Origin: Oasisia sp. SBJ-2009
Taxonomy: Eukaryota; Annelida; Polychaeta; Sabellida; Siboglinidae
Direction of reading: 5' to 3'
NCBI GenBank assembly: GCA_964017155.1
Contig: OZ024862.1
Span: forward strand, 1,496,670-1,560,669
DNA: 64,000 bases
Part shown: positions 13,345-27,200 of the stretch, one piece after another
How positions within the stretch are numbered: position 1 is the stretch's first letter
Layout of the letters: each line of letters begins with the position of its first letter
Notes under the pieces: model-generated
Database searches by the model: none
The model's input: only the letters and a program-made list of their open reading frames with translations
Told to the model about the DNA's origin: nothing
Translations under genes and position numbers: made by a program

Positions 13345-14983
13345 ATAACATGTATTATCATGGGGGATTTTAACCATGGGCATATAAAGTGGACATCTCT
13401 ACAGAGTCCTGGGAGAGAGGATCAAGAGTTTTTAAATTTAGTACAAGATAGTTTCCTTTTTCAACATGTGTTAGAACCAACCAGGGACAAGAACGTGTTG
13501 GACATAGTTTTGAGCTCACAGAAGGAATTTGTTGATAATGTCAATATATGTGAGCCACTGGGATGTAGTGATCATAACCAGATACATTTTATCATCAAAG
13601 TAAAAGGAGAACGGAACAGAAAAATACGGTACAGGAAAAATTTTCACAAAGGAAGATATAAGGACATGAGGGAATATTTAGCGAAGATAGACTGGAATAA
13701 CACACTGAAGAATAAGACAGCAACAGAATGCTGGAATATCTTAAAGAGGGAAATTGACTGCGTCGTTGACAAATTTGTCCCCTTGAAAAAACAGGGGAAA
13801 AGGTCAAAGAAGAAACACTTATCGAAGGAAGCCATTAGAAAAATCAAGTACAAGCAAATGATGTGGAAGACATAGACATACTGGAAGTGATGAAGACTAT
13901 GCCATTTATAAAGAAGCACTTAATCAAGCTACAGCTGAAATTAGAAATTCGAAGAGAAACTATGAACAAAAAATAGCTTTCAACATAAAACATGACAGCA
14001 AGAGTTTTTATGCGTATGTTCGAAGTAAACAGAAAGTTCAAGATAAGGTCGGGCCACTAGAAGGTAGTGATGGAAACATAATAACGGAGGGATTCTTAAT
14101 GGCAGAAAACCTAAATGAATACTTTAGTTCGGTGTTTACCAGGGAAGATATTAGTACATTACCAGTACTAGAGACTAAGTTCGAAGGGAGAGAGTGTGAC
14201 TATTTAGGACAACTAACTGTAACCCCAAAAATGGTAGCTATGAAAATAAGAGATATGAAGGATAATAAATCACCAGGAGTGGATGGGATTCCTCCCAAAT
14301 TACTACTGGAAATTGTAGAACAAATTAGCATACCACTTGCAACAGTGTTCAATTTGGCATTAGAGGAAGGAGTGGTTCCGGTAGAATGGAAAGAAGCAAA
14401 CATCATACCATTATTTAAAAAAGGATCAAGAAGCAAGTCAGAGAACTATAGACCAGTGAGTTTAACATCGGTGATTTGTAAACTATTAGAAAGACTAATT
14501 AAAGATCACTTGGTTGATTTTCTTGTTAAAAATAAATTGATAAACACATCTCAACATGGGTTTTTAAAAGCGAGGTCATGCTTAACAAATATGTTATGTT
14601 TTTTGGAAGATGTCACAAAGTGGGTAGATGAGGGATCACCAGTAGATATAATCTACTTAGATTTTAAAAAAGCCTTTGACAAAGTGCCACACCAAAGATT
14701 ACTATTTAAACTAAAGGCCCATGGCATAGGAAATAGTATGATTAACTGGATAGAAAAATGGCTTATTGATAGAAGACAAAGAGTAGTAGTTGATGGGGAG
14801 GTTTCAAATTGGAAATCTGTTTTGAGTGGAGTACCGCAAGGATCAGTATTGGGACCTATTTTATTCTTAATATATATCAATGATTTGGATGATGACATAA
14901 CAAGCAAGGTGTTGAAGTTTGCGGACGACACAAAAGTGTTTAGGAAAATAAAAAGTGATGCAGATAGACAGCATTTACAAGAT
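13345..14983 (+). mobile_element. CR1/Jockey-like non-LTR retrotransposon, copy A, 5' part (interrupted)
   Basis: The first ORF (13360-13875) is the C-terminal half of an APE-type endonuclease (MGDFNHGHIKWT, GCSDHNQIHF); the start of the domain is missing, as in most 5'-truncated copies. A stop and frameshift near 13875-13890 separate it from the reverse transcriptase frame (14099 onward, but open from about 13890). RT motifs in order are SPGVDGIPPKLL, NYRPVSLTSVICKLLERLI, IYLDFKKAFDKVPHQRLL, LSGVPQGSVLGPILFLIY and FADDTKVF. The ORF then runs into copy B at 14984 and ends in unrelated sequence. Copy A continues at 16826. Confidence 0.9.
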
Positions 14984-16825
14984 TTAACAAGATTGCCACC
15001 TAGAGAATCAACTCAAGATGGCAGGTGGACAAGGAAGCCCTTTGGCTTATCGAGAGTCCAACCTATCTATCTAAATGTACCCCGCCCTTCTTAGGTACAT
15101 GTCAATTTTATTTTTAAACATATTAACACTACTAGCACCTACACAATCAGCCGATAATCTGTTCCATTCATTTACTGTTCTTTGTGAAAATGAAAATTTT
15201 CTAATATCTAATCTACACTGCTTCTTTGCTAATGTAACTCCATGTCCTCTAGTCCTTCTCTCTTCCTTAACTGAGAAAAAAATATTTCTGTCAATATTTT
15301 CATACCCATTCAATATTTTAAAAACTTCTATCTGATCTCCTCGCAGTCTCCTGGTTTCTAGTGTTGTTAATCCACATTCTTTTAGACGCATTTCATAACT
15401 AATATTCCTGAGTTTTTGTATCATTTTGGTTGCTCTTCTTTGTACTCTTTCTAGCATATCAATATCCTTCTTGCGATAAGGCCTCCATGCCTGTATGCAA
15501 TATTCTAAATGAGGCCTAACTATTGTTTTGTACAGTGGTATTATTAGTTCTTTTTCCTTGTACACTATATTTCGTCTAATTAATCCAAGAATTTGGCTTC
15601 CCTTCGCTGCTGCAATTGCACACTGTTCTGATACCTTCATATCAGCACTAATAGTTAACCCTAAGTCCTTTTCCTTTATGGTAGTATTTAGTACAGTATC
15701 ACCCATTGTATATTGTGCATCTTCATTCCCATGTCCTGTGTGGAGGCACTTACACTTCCCATAATTAAACAGCATTTGCCACTTCTCAGACCATTCGGTC
15801 AACTTATTTAGATCATCTTGTAATTGCTGTCTATCTGCATCACTTTTTATTTTTCTGAACACTTTTGTATCATCCGCAAACTTCAACACCTTGCTTGTTA
15901 TATCATCATCCAAATCATTGATATATATTAAGAACAAAATAGGTCCCAATACTGATCCCTGCGGTACTCCACTCAAAACCGATTTCCAGTTTGAAACCTC
16001 CCCATCAACTACTACTCTTTGTCTTCTATCAATAAGCCATTTTTCTATCCAGTTAATCATAACATTGCCTATGCCATGGGCCTTCAGTTTAAGTAGTAAT
16101 CTTTGATGTGGCACTTTGTCAAAAGCTTTTTTAAAATCTAAGTATATTATATCTACTGGTGATCCCTCATCTACCCACTTTGTGACATCTTCCAAAAAAC
16201 ATAAGATATTTGTTAAGCATGACCTCGCTTTTAGAAACCCATGTTGAGATGGGTTAATCAAGTTATTTTTAACAAGAAAATCAACCAAGTGATCTTTAAT
16301 TAGTCTTTCTAATAGTTTACAAATCACTGATGTTAAACTCACTGGTCTATAGTTCTCTGACTTGCTTCTTGATCCTTTTTTAAATAATGGTATGATGTTT
16401 GCTTCTTTCCATTCTAACGGAACTACTCCTTCCTCTAATGCCAAATTGAACACTGTTGCAAGTGGTATGCTAATTTGTTCTACAATTTCCAGTAGTAATT
16501 TGGGAGGAATGCCATCCACTCCAGGTGACTTATTATCCTTCATATCCCTTATTTTCTTAGCTACCATTTTTGGTGTTACAATTAGTTGTCCTAAATAGTC
16601 TGACTCTCTCCCTTCGAATTTAGTCTCTGGTACTGGTAATGCACTAATATCTTCCCTGGTAAATACCGAACTAAAGTATTCATTTAGGTTTTCTGCCATT
16701 AAGAATCCCTCTGTTATTATGTTTCCATCACGATCTTCTAGAGGTCCGACCTTATCCTGAACTTTCTGTTTACTTCGAACATACGCATAAAAACTCTTGC
16801 TGTCATGTTTTATATTAAAAGCTAT
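14984..16825 (-). mobile_element. CR1/Jockey-like retrotransposon, copy B, nested inverted insertion
   Basis: On the minus strand the element runs from a 5'-truncated start at 16825 to its 3' end at 14984. It contains a 542-residue uninterrupted ORF (16699-15071) with the full RT core and the C-terminal thumb region (RPHLEYCIQAWRPYRKKDI, MLERVQRRATKMI). The 3' tail ends in GGCAATCTTGTTAA. It sits in copy A inside the codons for DLNKLTEW, flanked by AAGAT at 14979-14983 and 16826-16830, a target-site duplication. It lacks the endonuclease, so this copy is not autonomous. Confidence 0.9.
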
Positions 16826-17672
16826 AAGATGATCTAAATAAGTTGATAGAATGGTCTGAGAAATGGCAAATGCTGTTTAACTTTGGAAAGTGTAAGTGCC
16901 TCCACACAGGACATGGGAATGAAAATGCACAATATACAATGGGTGGTACTGTACTAAATACTACTGTAAAGGAAAAGGACTTAGGTTTAACCATTAGTGC
17001 TGACATGAAGGTATCAGAGCAGTGTGGAATTGCAGCAGCGAAGGCAAACCAAATTCTTGGATTAATTAGGCGAAATATAGTATACAAAGAAAAAGAACTA
17101 ATAATACCGCTTTATAAAACAATAGTTAGGCCTCATTTAGAATATTGTATACAAGCATGGAGGCCATATCGCAAGAAGGATATTGATATGCTAGAAAGAG
17201 TACAAAGGAGAGCAACAAAAATGATACCAAAACTCAGGAATATTAGTTATGAAATGCGTCTAAAAGAATGTGGTCTAACAACACTAGAAACCAGAAGATT
17301 GAGAGGAGATCAGATTGAGGTTTTTAAAATATTGAATGGGTATGAAAATATTGACAGAAATATTTTTTTCACGGTCAAGGAAGAGAGAAGGACTAGAGGA
17401 CATGGAGTTGCATTAGCAAAGAAGCAGTGTAGACTAGATATTAGAAAATTTTCATTTTCCCAAAGAATAGTAAACGAATGGAACAAATTATCAGCTGATT
17501 GTGTAGGTGCTAGAAGTGTTAATATGTTTAAAAATAAAATTGACATATACCTAAGACGGGCAGGGTATACTTAGATAGATAGGTTGGACTCTTGATAAGC
17601 CAAACGGCTTCCTTGTCCACCTGCCATCTAGAGTTGATTCTCTAGGTGGCAATCTTGTTAAATCTTGTTAAA
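16826..17672 (+). mobile_element. CR1/Jockey-like retrotransposon, copy A, 3' part
   Basis: This is the continuation of copy A after the nested insertion. The 243-residue ORF (16843-17574) covers the RT C-terminal region (EWSEKWQMLFNFGKCKCLHT, RPHLEYCIQAWRPYRKKDI) and ends LRRAGYT. A short 3'UTR follows, ending with the tandem ATCTTGTTAA ATCTTGTTAA, the kind of short 3' repeat that CR1-like elements carry. With copy B removed the RT frame joins across the AAGAT duplication. Confidence 0.88.
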
Positions 17673-18469
17673 CATGTCACGTTGTGATGTCGTTACTGCA
17701 CCCAGACAATGCAGCAATACCTTGGCCTATAACCACAAATTATGTAATGGGAGTGTATCTCAAATTACACAAACCATATGGCCTATTACAGGACAGTTCT
17801 GTCAACTGTAATTTCATTAAAAAACCTCGATATTTATGTCAAGTCCCAACCCAAGGGAATTCTTATTCAGATGAGGATAAGGCTGTAATTAAATTATCCA
17901 TGCACACAAATGCTTGCACCAAAATTCCGTAAGTGTAAGAGTTTGGAACTTAATTGCTACAAAAGTAACAATTCTCACATTATGTGATTGTATAAATGCT
18001 GGTAAAATGTCCTTGAACATGGAAGGATACATTTCCATAAAGATCCTTCTTAACACAGCTAACTTTACTCACCTCACTGATTTTTTAATCTAATCAGAAA
18101 AAAGTAACCTTATCTAAACATTGATAAGCAACTTAATTTAGTTTATTCCAAAAGTTTGAATAAGAGTATAGAAATGATTAACCTACAAGCACAGGCCATC
18201 ACAAGTGTATCTAGTATTTCACAGAGGGGGCCAAAATAATGCAAATCTTGACTCCTTTGTATTCCATGTTAAAATGTAAATATCCAACTCTCCAACCTGG
18301 AGCCAGTGTCTCCCCTCTCCCCCAACAGCACCACAACTAACAGTGGATTTGTGGGGTAACCTGGACAAATTCTTTGTATTCCACAAAACCCCACTTGATT
18401 GTAGTCTGTCATGTAGGTCTACACGTCTCAAGTGTACACTGTTTATCAAGAGCAGCAATAAAAAACGAA
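17673..18469. other. Spacer between the retrotransposon nest and the NDRG 3' end
   Basis: No exon, RNA gene or clear repeat was seen. Confidence 0.5.
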
Positions 18470-19840
18470 CATATTAACACATGACATTTATTTAGGAAGC
18501 AAACGTCTTCAAAATATGTACAATGATCCATTTTCAAATTTACACAACTAAAGATTTTATATACATGAAACATGGAGTGAATGAATCAGAAGGCCCTGCA
18601 TAATCATCCTGGAGGTATCTTCATCTTGTCAGGTAATGTACCTGCACTAAACCTGGCATATCTACCAACTTCTTCCACAAGCATAGTGAGCGTCTGTCCA
18701 ATCATACCTGTATTCTTTTAGGTTTCATTAAAATCAACTAATAATAAAAGTACTACAACATGCACATCTCTTTCGTTGGGTTTATGTAAGTATGCACATT
18801 TCTAAATCACCCTGTCAACTAATTCATACAAAGTTACACAGCAAAATATAAAACCAAAAATTACAGTTACTACACAGACAAACAAACAGCGAATACAATT
18901 GCAATCTTTGGTGCATTAGATTTAGGTACCATACAGTACCTGATAGACATGCATCGTGCTGGACCGAATTTACCATTATTAAAATGAAAATATTAAAAAC
19001 ATTTTGAAATTTCCTTACACTATTGTACACTGATAGATATGTGTCATTTATTGCATAACAAAATGAAAAATGCTCTTGTAGATGCTATGTAGCATATAGG
19101 CAGCCACTCCACAACTGATTTATGGTGGCTTAGAAGTGGAACCCTAACAAATACTGATATAAACTTCTATCTTATCAGTTACCTTGGTTCTAGAATCTAC
19201 GGAAAAAGCCTTACATACATGATGGTTTCATTGAGTCAAAGCTGTGCGCAGTGGAATACCGTAATATCAGGGCAGAATGTCACATGAATTTTGCACACAA
19301 CAACTGTGCATCCAGTGGCAACATGTAATATGTGACAGCACAACATTAAATGTGCCTCAACAAGAGGCAACTTTGGACTGGCCAAGTATGCATGCACTTG
19401 CCGAAATGTCAACTAGCAAACTTGTGCTGCCAACCTTAACAGTGTGTCTATGTTGGGAAGGACACTGCTAAAGCATTAAACACAGAATATGAACACGAAG
19501 TGATCAACGTCAATAGCAGTTTGATGGGTAAATATGCAACACTTCATGTCTAGTGAACATGACATGACATATTCAACTTGTACATTTGAAAGTTGCTAAA
19601 TTACTACGCTCACAACACGAGATGAGAATGACGTCATTAGAGACAAGAAAAGACACAGGAGACTACATGTGTGGGTACGGAGCTACTGGAAGCAGAACAC
19701 ACTGCAGACACTGCTCAAGCTGTCAAGTTCCATTAGTGCTCTTGTTTCTGTTCATGCATAGTCCGTAGACTGTCAGAAGTGCCAGACAGATGCAAGCGCG
19801 TGGCAGATGAGAGTCCTCTCAAGTGACTGGTCAGTGCTGT
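18470..19840 (-). other. NDRG: NDRG 3'UTR
   Basis: From the NDRG stop codon downwards, no ORF or recognisable exon is seen for about 1.35 kb. A minus-strand AATAAA occurs at 18492-18487, so this is the likely last-exon UTR. Other polyadenylation sites cannot be excluded. Confidence 0.5.
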
Positions 19841-21240
19841 CTAACACACTTCCTGTGTCGCTGACATTGATGGAATCGCAATAGGACGGTCACTCACTGA
19901 CTCTCTGCTGATCATGGTGGTCTTGCTGGAATGACCACTGCGACTCTCCACCAGTTTGAGCTGACTCAGGGCAGGGACTGCAACGACAAGAGTCAACATT
20001 CTAATGTCATATAAACATCAAGATCAATAACCATCTGATGGCAGGTTTTTAACAAGCACATTTTAAGTATGTTATCCCAGTTGATGTATCTAGTGTGTCA
20101 CAGTTTGCATATAAAATATTTTACAATATAAAATGTGTACATCACCTCCATCAAGCTTTGTCTTTGCTAACAATTATATTAATGCTTTATATACATGACT
20201 TACATTCCTATTGTTACATGACATTTTATAAATAAATCATTCCCACATACAGTTGATAGTTAAAAAAGTTGGATTAAGTTTCTGTCATAAAGAAACTCTT
20301 TTGTGAATTGCAGCGTTTTAATCTACATATTGATACGTGTCACTCCTGACCCTTGCTACAGCGAGAGACTAACTCTCATACACCTGATGATGCTGAACCC
20401 ACTTGGATGTTCAAATGTACAGTGGGCGTGAGCTATATCTACAATAATTCTTTAATGTGACTGAGATTGTCTCAAAAGAACACAAGGAACTCTGCCAGAA
20501 ATACCTGAATGACAAGATGCATGATGTGGTCATTAAATCACACTACTATGCAATGTCTATAAATTGGGTGTTTTGTGTCTGAAGACCCACACATTAGGGG
20601 AGAGTATGTGAACTACTTACTGTATCCCATGCCCTGAAGGAAGAGTCGGAATGATTCAGCGACTTTGTCAGGAGCTTCCTCCAACACCATGCCCCCACAC
20701 TCAAACTGGAACAGCACAACACAGCAGCCGTCAGTATTTAACAGCACAACACAGCAGCCGTCAGTATTTAACAGCAGCACAACACAGCAACCATCAGTAT
20801 TTAACGACAACACAGCAGCCGTCAGTATTTAACGACACAACACAGCAGCTGTCAGTATTTAACGACACAACACAGCAGCTGTCAGTATTTAACGACACAA
20901 CATAGCAGCCGTCAGTATTTAATGACACAACACAGCAGCCATCAGTATTTAACGACACAACACAGCAGCCGTCAGCATTTAACGACACAACACAGCAGCT
21001 GTCAGTATTTAACGACACAACACAGCAGCCATCAGTATTTAATGACAACACAGCAGCCACCAGTATTTAACAACACAACACAGCAGCCATCAGTATTTAA
21101 CAAAAGATGTTACTGAAACTTTTTCCTAAATTATAATTAGGAAAATCTGATACAATAAACATATGTGAATATTTTACTGGCCAAACATTTTGATGGTTAC
21201 AAAGATAGTAGGTCTCACAAGGATTTGTGTGTGTGGTGGT

Positions 21241-21279
<39 letters not shown>

Positions 21280-24200
21280 CTGTGCGTGTGTGCATGTGCA
21301 TGTGTGCGTGATTGTTAAAGGATATAACATTAGCTATACAGTAATATCATTAATAGATATAACTATCTGGATAAGATTAGCTATAACAACAGTGAACTCT
21401 TGAGAGAGGTTTGTTAACAACAACATTAGCTGAACAATCATGTATGACGACTAACAATACTAATCATACACAGACTGATTTATTAGGGAACAGAAGAACA
21501 GCTGCATAAATAACATCAGATGAGCAAGAAATGTTTCACTAGTTGTTTGGAATACTGTGCTGTGGTTTCCCAGGCCAGTGAAGAAGTTGATGTGTATGTG
21601 ACTAGGGCTGCTACAGTAACACCCACCTTCATCCAACTGGACGTGGTAGGGTCAAGGCGGCCATTCATGTTGACCGTGTCGTTGAGATGGGGGGAGTACT
21701 CGCCCGACACCAGCATCACAGGGCATCTGCACAGATACAGGTCGTTGTTATCATGAAGACAGACCATGTTTCATTGAGTGTCTGTCTGTAAGTCTACCAG
21801 CCCTTCCTGGTCCCTCACGTCAGTCTTACCAGTGCCATTATCTTTCCTCCTAAATACCAAGCTGTAACTGTTATGCAACTGGCATTCATTTGAGTAAACA
21901 AATGGAAACTACATTAATACAAAACTGCATTTTCTGTTATCAAGGTAATGGTGGCTCCTATTTTGCTTATTTGCGTGGCAATTATTACAATGTGTCTTAG
22001 ATAGTCACTACAGCAGCCATTCCACATTAGTTCCTGTTTATCCTCATGGTGGCGCCACCTTATAGAGCCTGGATAATCCCTGCAGATACTGGCAGCCCAG
22101 GGGACTCTTTCAAATATTTAAAATGCGATCTTATAAAAGCCGCCGTCGTATTATTTAAGAAACTATTTTGGTGTCACACAGTGTAACCAATTTTAGTGGG
22201 AGTGTCTCTTTTTGAACATTTTCACTACAAGATTGCAGTGAGAGCAATTGGATATTCATCCTGGGAGGAACTAAACATAAACTGGCAATACCAACGGCAC
22301 AATAAATCCAATGTCACCTACTTGATCATTCTGACGGAGTCCTTCTTTGTTGGGTCCAGTTCTCGGACAATGCCCAAATCGGTCCTCCTGTAAATCACCC
22401 CCAGTGGATTAGTGGACAGTGTCAACAGCTTGTAGCAATTATATCAAAACATACTGGACTGCAAGAAACTGTTCAAAGCTACATAACCTTGGTCAAACAT
22501 GTAATATGGATACTTCTGAAGCTGTCACTGCATGTCTGTGTACACAGTGACAAAGATAGTACTCTCAAAGTACTGTCGAACTAAAGACTTGGTTGGACGA
22601 CAATTACCTACACTGCTGCTTATGAACTCCCAGGTTCTCTCTGGTTGCAGAGGGTGGGGTGTATATAACATAGTGTAGTATCACCATGGCTACAGACAGG
22701 TTGCACTCACTTGATGTAGCTCTCAATGAAGTAGCCCAGGTTCTGGGGGTTCAGAGTCTCCAGCACTTTAGAATATGTCGTCACAAGGTCATGGTTTTGG
22801 AGCATGGTTTTCTGCAACCAACCAACAAGCACACATTTGATATCACTGACACAATATGAGGTCATGTTATTGTGAAGTTGCCTATAAACAAATAAATCAT
22901 TACAAATTATGAAATGACCATATATTAATATAATGAAAGTATCTCCCTGGAGTCAGTCAAAAGGACACCAAAAACAGTAGAACATAATCTTTTTTTCAGA
23001 AAAAACAACCTTTCCATGGATCGTTGTTAATTTGGTGTACGTTCGTAGATGACGTGTCGGCCAATCTTTACATAGCAAGGTCTTCCACAGAGAGGACATG
23101 CACAAGAATGTTGTAAGGGGTATTTTGTGAACATTGTCAGTGGCTCTGATCTTCCTATCCTCATGCTTTGTGGCCACAGTCTGTGTTCAAGTGATGTTGT
23201 GCAGTGTAGAGTAAACAATTGCTATTTAGTCCATGATAGAGCCTAAGTGCCAAAAACATTGTAGTCGGCAATGACAGTGTATTTCTTCATTGATATCAGC
23301 CTTCTGAGAGAGAGAGAGGTGATTTCATAAATATGCAAAATTATATTTTCCCGCACTTTGCCATAATTATGTATCACGTGCACTGAATGTGTTTGCTTTG
23401 CTGATGGCTAGAAGAATATTTTAGTTTTCTTGATTTTCAAAGTTAGGCCTGTACTCTCACATGCTTATGTTTAAATGACTACTGTCTTCTGTAGGTTGTC
23501 TTCGGAGACAGCACAGACTTGGGCATCACTTGCATGCTTGAAGCTCAATCACATGTTTTGCTTTTAGGCTTCAGTTTGCTGAGGTCAAATAGCTTGCTGT
23601 CAGTGCGATAATTTATTTTGTAGGAAAGGCAGGAATATTCCAATTCATGTGCACAGCTCCCTTGATTGTAGCTACGTATCCAGTACTGTGAGAGACAAGA
23701 ATGACATCCGTATAGCTCTACATCTGACAAAGCATCAGTGAGCACATAACTGACAATAAGCTGTGTGCAATGTCTAAACAATGGTCATCCATCCAGCTGG
23801 CATAATAATCATAAATGCGGACCAGTCAGAAACTTTACTTGAATCACAATTTTATTTGGCAAATATCAGATATTGATAAACCAAACCTTCAAACTGACAT
23901 ATCATGTACAGTTGTCAGGTGGTAGTGCACAACTTCTGTAACAAACATCTAATAATACATCATGTTTCATGACATAATTTGACCATAATGTTATGTAAAT
24001 TTGTGTTACACTGCTCAGCATATTGACTTATAATTGAATGTCTTAAAGAAACAGGAAAAACATGACAATGAGAAATGCAAATAGTTGGACTGACCTCGCC
24101 AAACCAGTGCCAAAGCAGAAAGTCCTCGACAGATGTTGACAGCTGGCCATTCTTCAAGTGCCAAACATTCAACTACAAAAGAAACTCAAGTCAGATCAGG

Positions 24201-27200
24201 CAGGCATGTTTACAAGCAAGTGACTCCATAATAAATGACATGTCACAAAGTCCACCAATCCTGTTATGCAAATGTTAAAAGGTACTTTTTTATACAGCAT
24301 GGTCTCCACTCTTGCAAACTATTCAAGAGTGCCTTACACCCCTTGGCTCACATTTTTTTAGAAAATCATCAGCTCAACTTCTATAGGAAGCATACCATAA
24401 TAGTTGGAATAACTACTTTGACTGTTTATGTTCACAAGTCACACCACCACCACATACTTATTTACACAGCTTAGTGAACTGATGCAATGTGGGATGAACA
24501 AAACCGACCAAGCTTAAAAAAACATACTGATGATTTGACCTCAAATGATTGAGAGTGAGTAGTTCTAAACCCTGTTCCCTCATCTCTACTGTAGACTGAA
24601 GGTTACCTTCTGATATGCCCACTCCATCCAGCCTGCCTTGGTGGAAGAACAATTGATGAGCACCAGAGCATCCACTCGGTCGGGGTACATCAGCTGCAAG
24701 TACAGGGCATCAGTCAACAGGCTTACTCAAGTTGAAATTAATACATGATCAAAATTCACATATATATATATATTTTTTTTTTAAATTCAAAACATAGGGG
24801 GTAGCCCTGAGTTTGCAGTCCTTAGAAGTCTAAAGCATTACAATAGGTGGATAGAAGTTTGGTTATCACTGTGTCATCACAGAAAATAACTTGCTACAAT
24901 GGTGCACTTATCCAGCTGTTTTAATGCTTATTGGTGTTACCATGGATACCAGAACAGGCCAGTATGGTGGGTAATATTCTGGCCACTGTATCATGTACAT
25001 TGATTTGCTGCATCTGGCAGCTACTGGCTGTGGTTTGGGGCTTTTGACAGCCTTTAGATGTATTGCATAAGATCTGTAGATCCTCACCATGTACTGGCAC
25101 ATTCAACCAACACGAAACACCACATTTATTTTACATCCCACTCCCTTTCATTGCCTACAGGAAACACTTACTGCAAATCTGGAGAGTATGTTGGCACCAG
25201 CACCAACACCAAAACCCATGGTCCTCTTCAAACTGAAATGAAACCAACAATTCAGTTAATTCACTATTCCACAACTGACAATGTAAATATATTTTTACTG
25301 TTATGTTTACGTAAGCAAAACGGCAACTACAGTACTTTTCTCTACACACTCTATATCACATCTTAAGTGATGCTACAGTTGTTAAGTCTGTTTAACAAAC
25401 GGGGAATCCATTCAGTGTTGCCTGTCTGTATTTTAAACCTGGAACAAAAATACAGCTGACAAACGAACGAAATGCCAATAATGTAGCTTGGGTAGTGCTA
25501 TACAGTGCCTTTTTAATTGGCCCAAGGTAGCTGTGAGATATCACATACTGTTTCTATGAACATCAGGCCATCTGCGATGTAGATGAAAAAAGAATAGGTC
25601 GACAAGTGGATCAATAATGAACTAGCTGCTGGCCCCCTGAGGCCGTCTCCTGGCAGCCATCACCTCCTGCACTCACCCATAGTAGTGCATGACAGGCAGC
25701 AACATCTCTGCCAGCTGGTCCATGGTAGGGTACACATAGCTGCAACAGAAACAACCACATCATGGTGTGTCCACCTAAACACACCATGTGAAAACTTCCC
25801 TACAGATTTTTCAGAAATAAAATTTGATAAAGGTATATCATGCATGAGGGTGCCTTGGATCTGTGCCCCCACAATGTTTAGAGATAATGTAGAGGAGTAC
25901 TTCATGAACATGCATGGTTATCATTAGACACCGAGTTGAACACATTGACATATATAATGAGTCACATGCACTGCATTTTACAAACACATTTTCATAAATA
26001 TCACTTGACAAAACGCAGGGACCATAGGCTAGTTTTTGTTGTCCATATGGCGCCATCATAATTGTCTATTTACACGTTTTTACTAGGCGACAGTTAAGGC
26101 TTACACAGACAGGTGGCACTAAGTTAGTGACTAAGTAATTGCACAGTATACAGACATGAAACCAGCCCTGGCTGCCCCGAAGCATGGTTCATCTGGACAT
26201 GTTATATGGGGCTATGTCATTCAATGAAAGTAATACTTTTTCCAGGGTTTCATAAAGAACATGTCCTTCTTGTCTAGAAACTGGACAAATAAATCCACAT
26301 GTCTTGGTTATATTTCTGCAAGATAATGAAAGGGAAGTGTCACACATCTGCAGATCAATTGTAAACATATACACATTGGATCACTCACAGAGATCATTCC
26401 CATATCACTGAAAAACATATTTTGAAAACATAAACTTACCTCTCTGCAAACTTTGGATCTCCAAGATTTCCCAAACTATGTTAGCAGAAACAAGAAATGG
26501 ACAACAATAAAAAGTGAACAACCAAAGCCACAGCTTTAGAACTTTAGAACTTTAGAACCTCTCACGATGGACTTACACAGCACTGGAAAGTATGTTGCAA
26601 ATAGAGCAACATTAGCTCATGAAAGTGGCAGCAGCAATCAAAAAAATATAAATGTAATTGAACATACATAGACAAATGGCAGCTACAAATTTCAAAAAAG
26701 AGTTTTTTATGTTGACAAGATATATAAGCTAAACAAAAAGGCAGGTTTATTACTAATACCAAGATTCAGGATATGTCAATAAAAGTTTAGTACAAAATAT
26801 GAGCAGAAGTGCCATGCAATGTTGTGATGACTGCTGTAGCCTTTCTGATAAGCTGAAACAATGGTATGCAAAATGTACTGATTTTGGTTCATTCTAAACA
26901 ACAAAGTAATCAACAAATTAGAGTGAGACTTAACTTACTTTTTATTGGACTAGTAATTAATTATATTAATTTACTATAAGAACACAAATAAAGTGTAATT
27001 CATTAGAAAATGTCAACACTGCATGCATTGGTAAACAAATAATATCGGAAACCAGCACTTAACATTAGTGTTGCTCGTACAATATAATTACACAACACCT
27101 AGGGATGAAAGGCATAAATGAAAAATCACATTCAAGCAGATTGTGTTCAACCGATATTTCATGGTTTGGTCAGCGCGTTGTGGAACACTCCAGAAAGACA

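Noticed and set aside
20651..21116. CRISPR-like spacing of 30-bp units
   Set aside because: The units are continuous tandem copies without unique spacers, in an animal intron.
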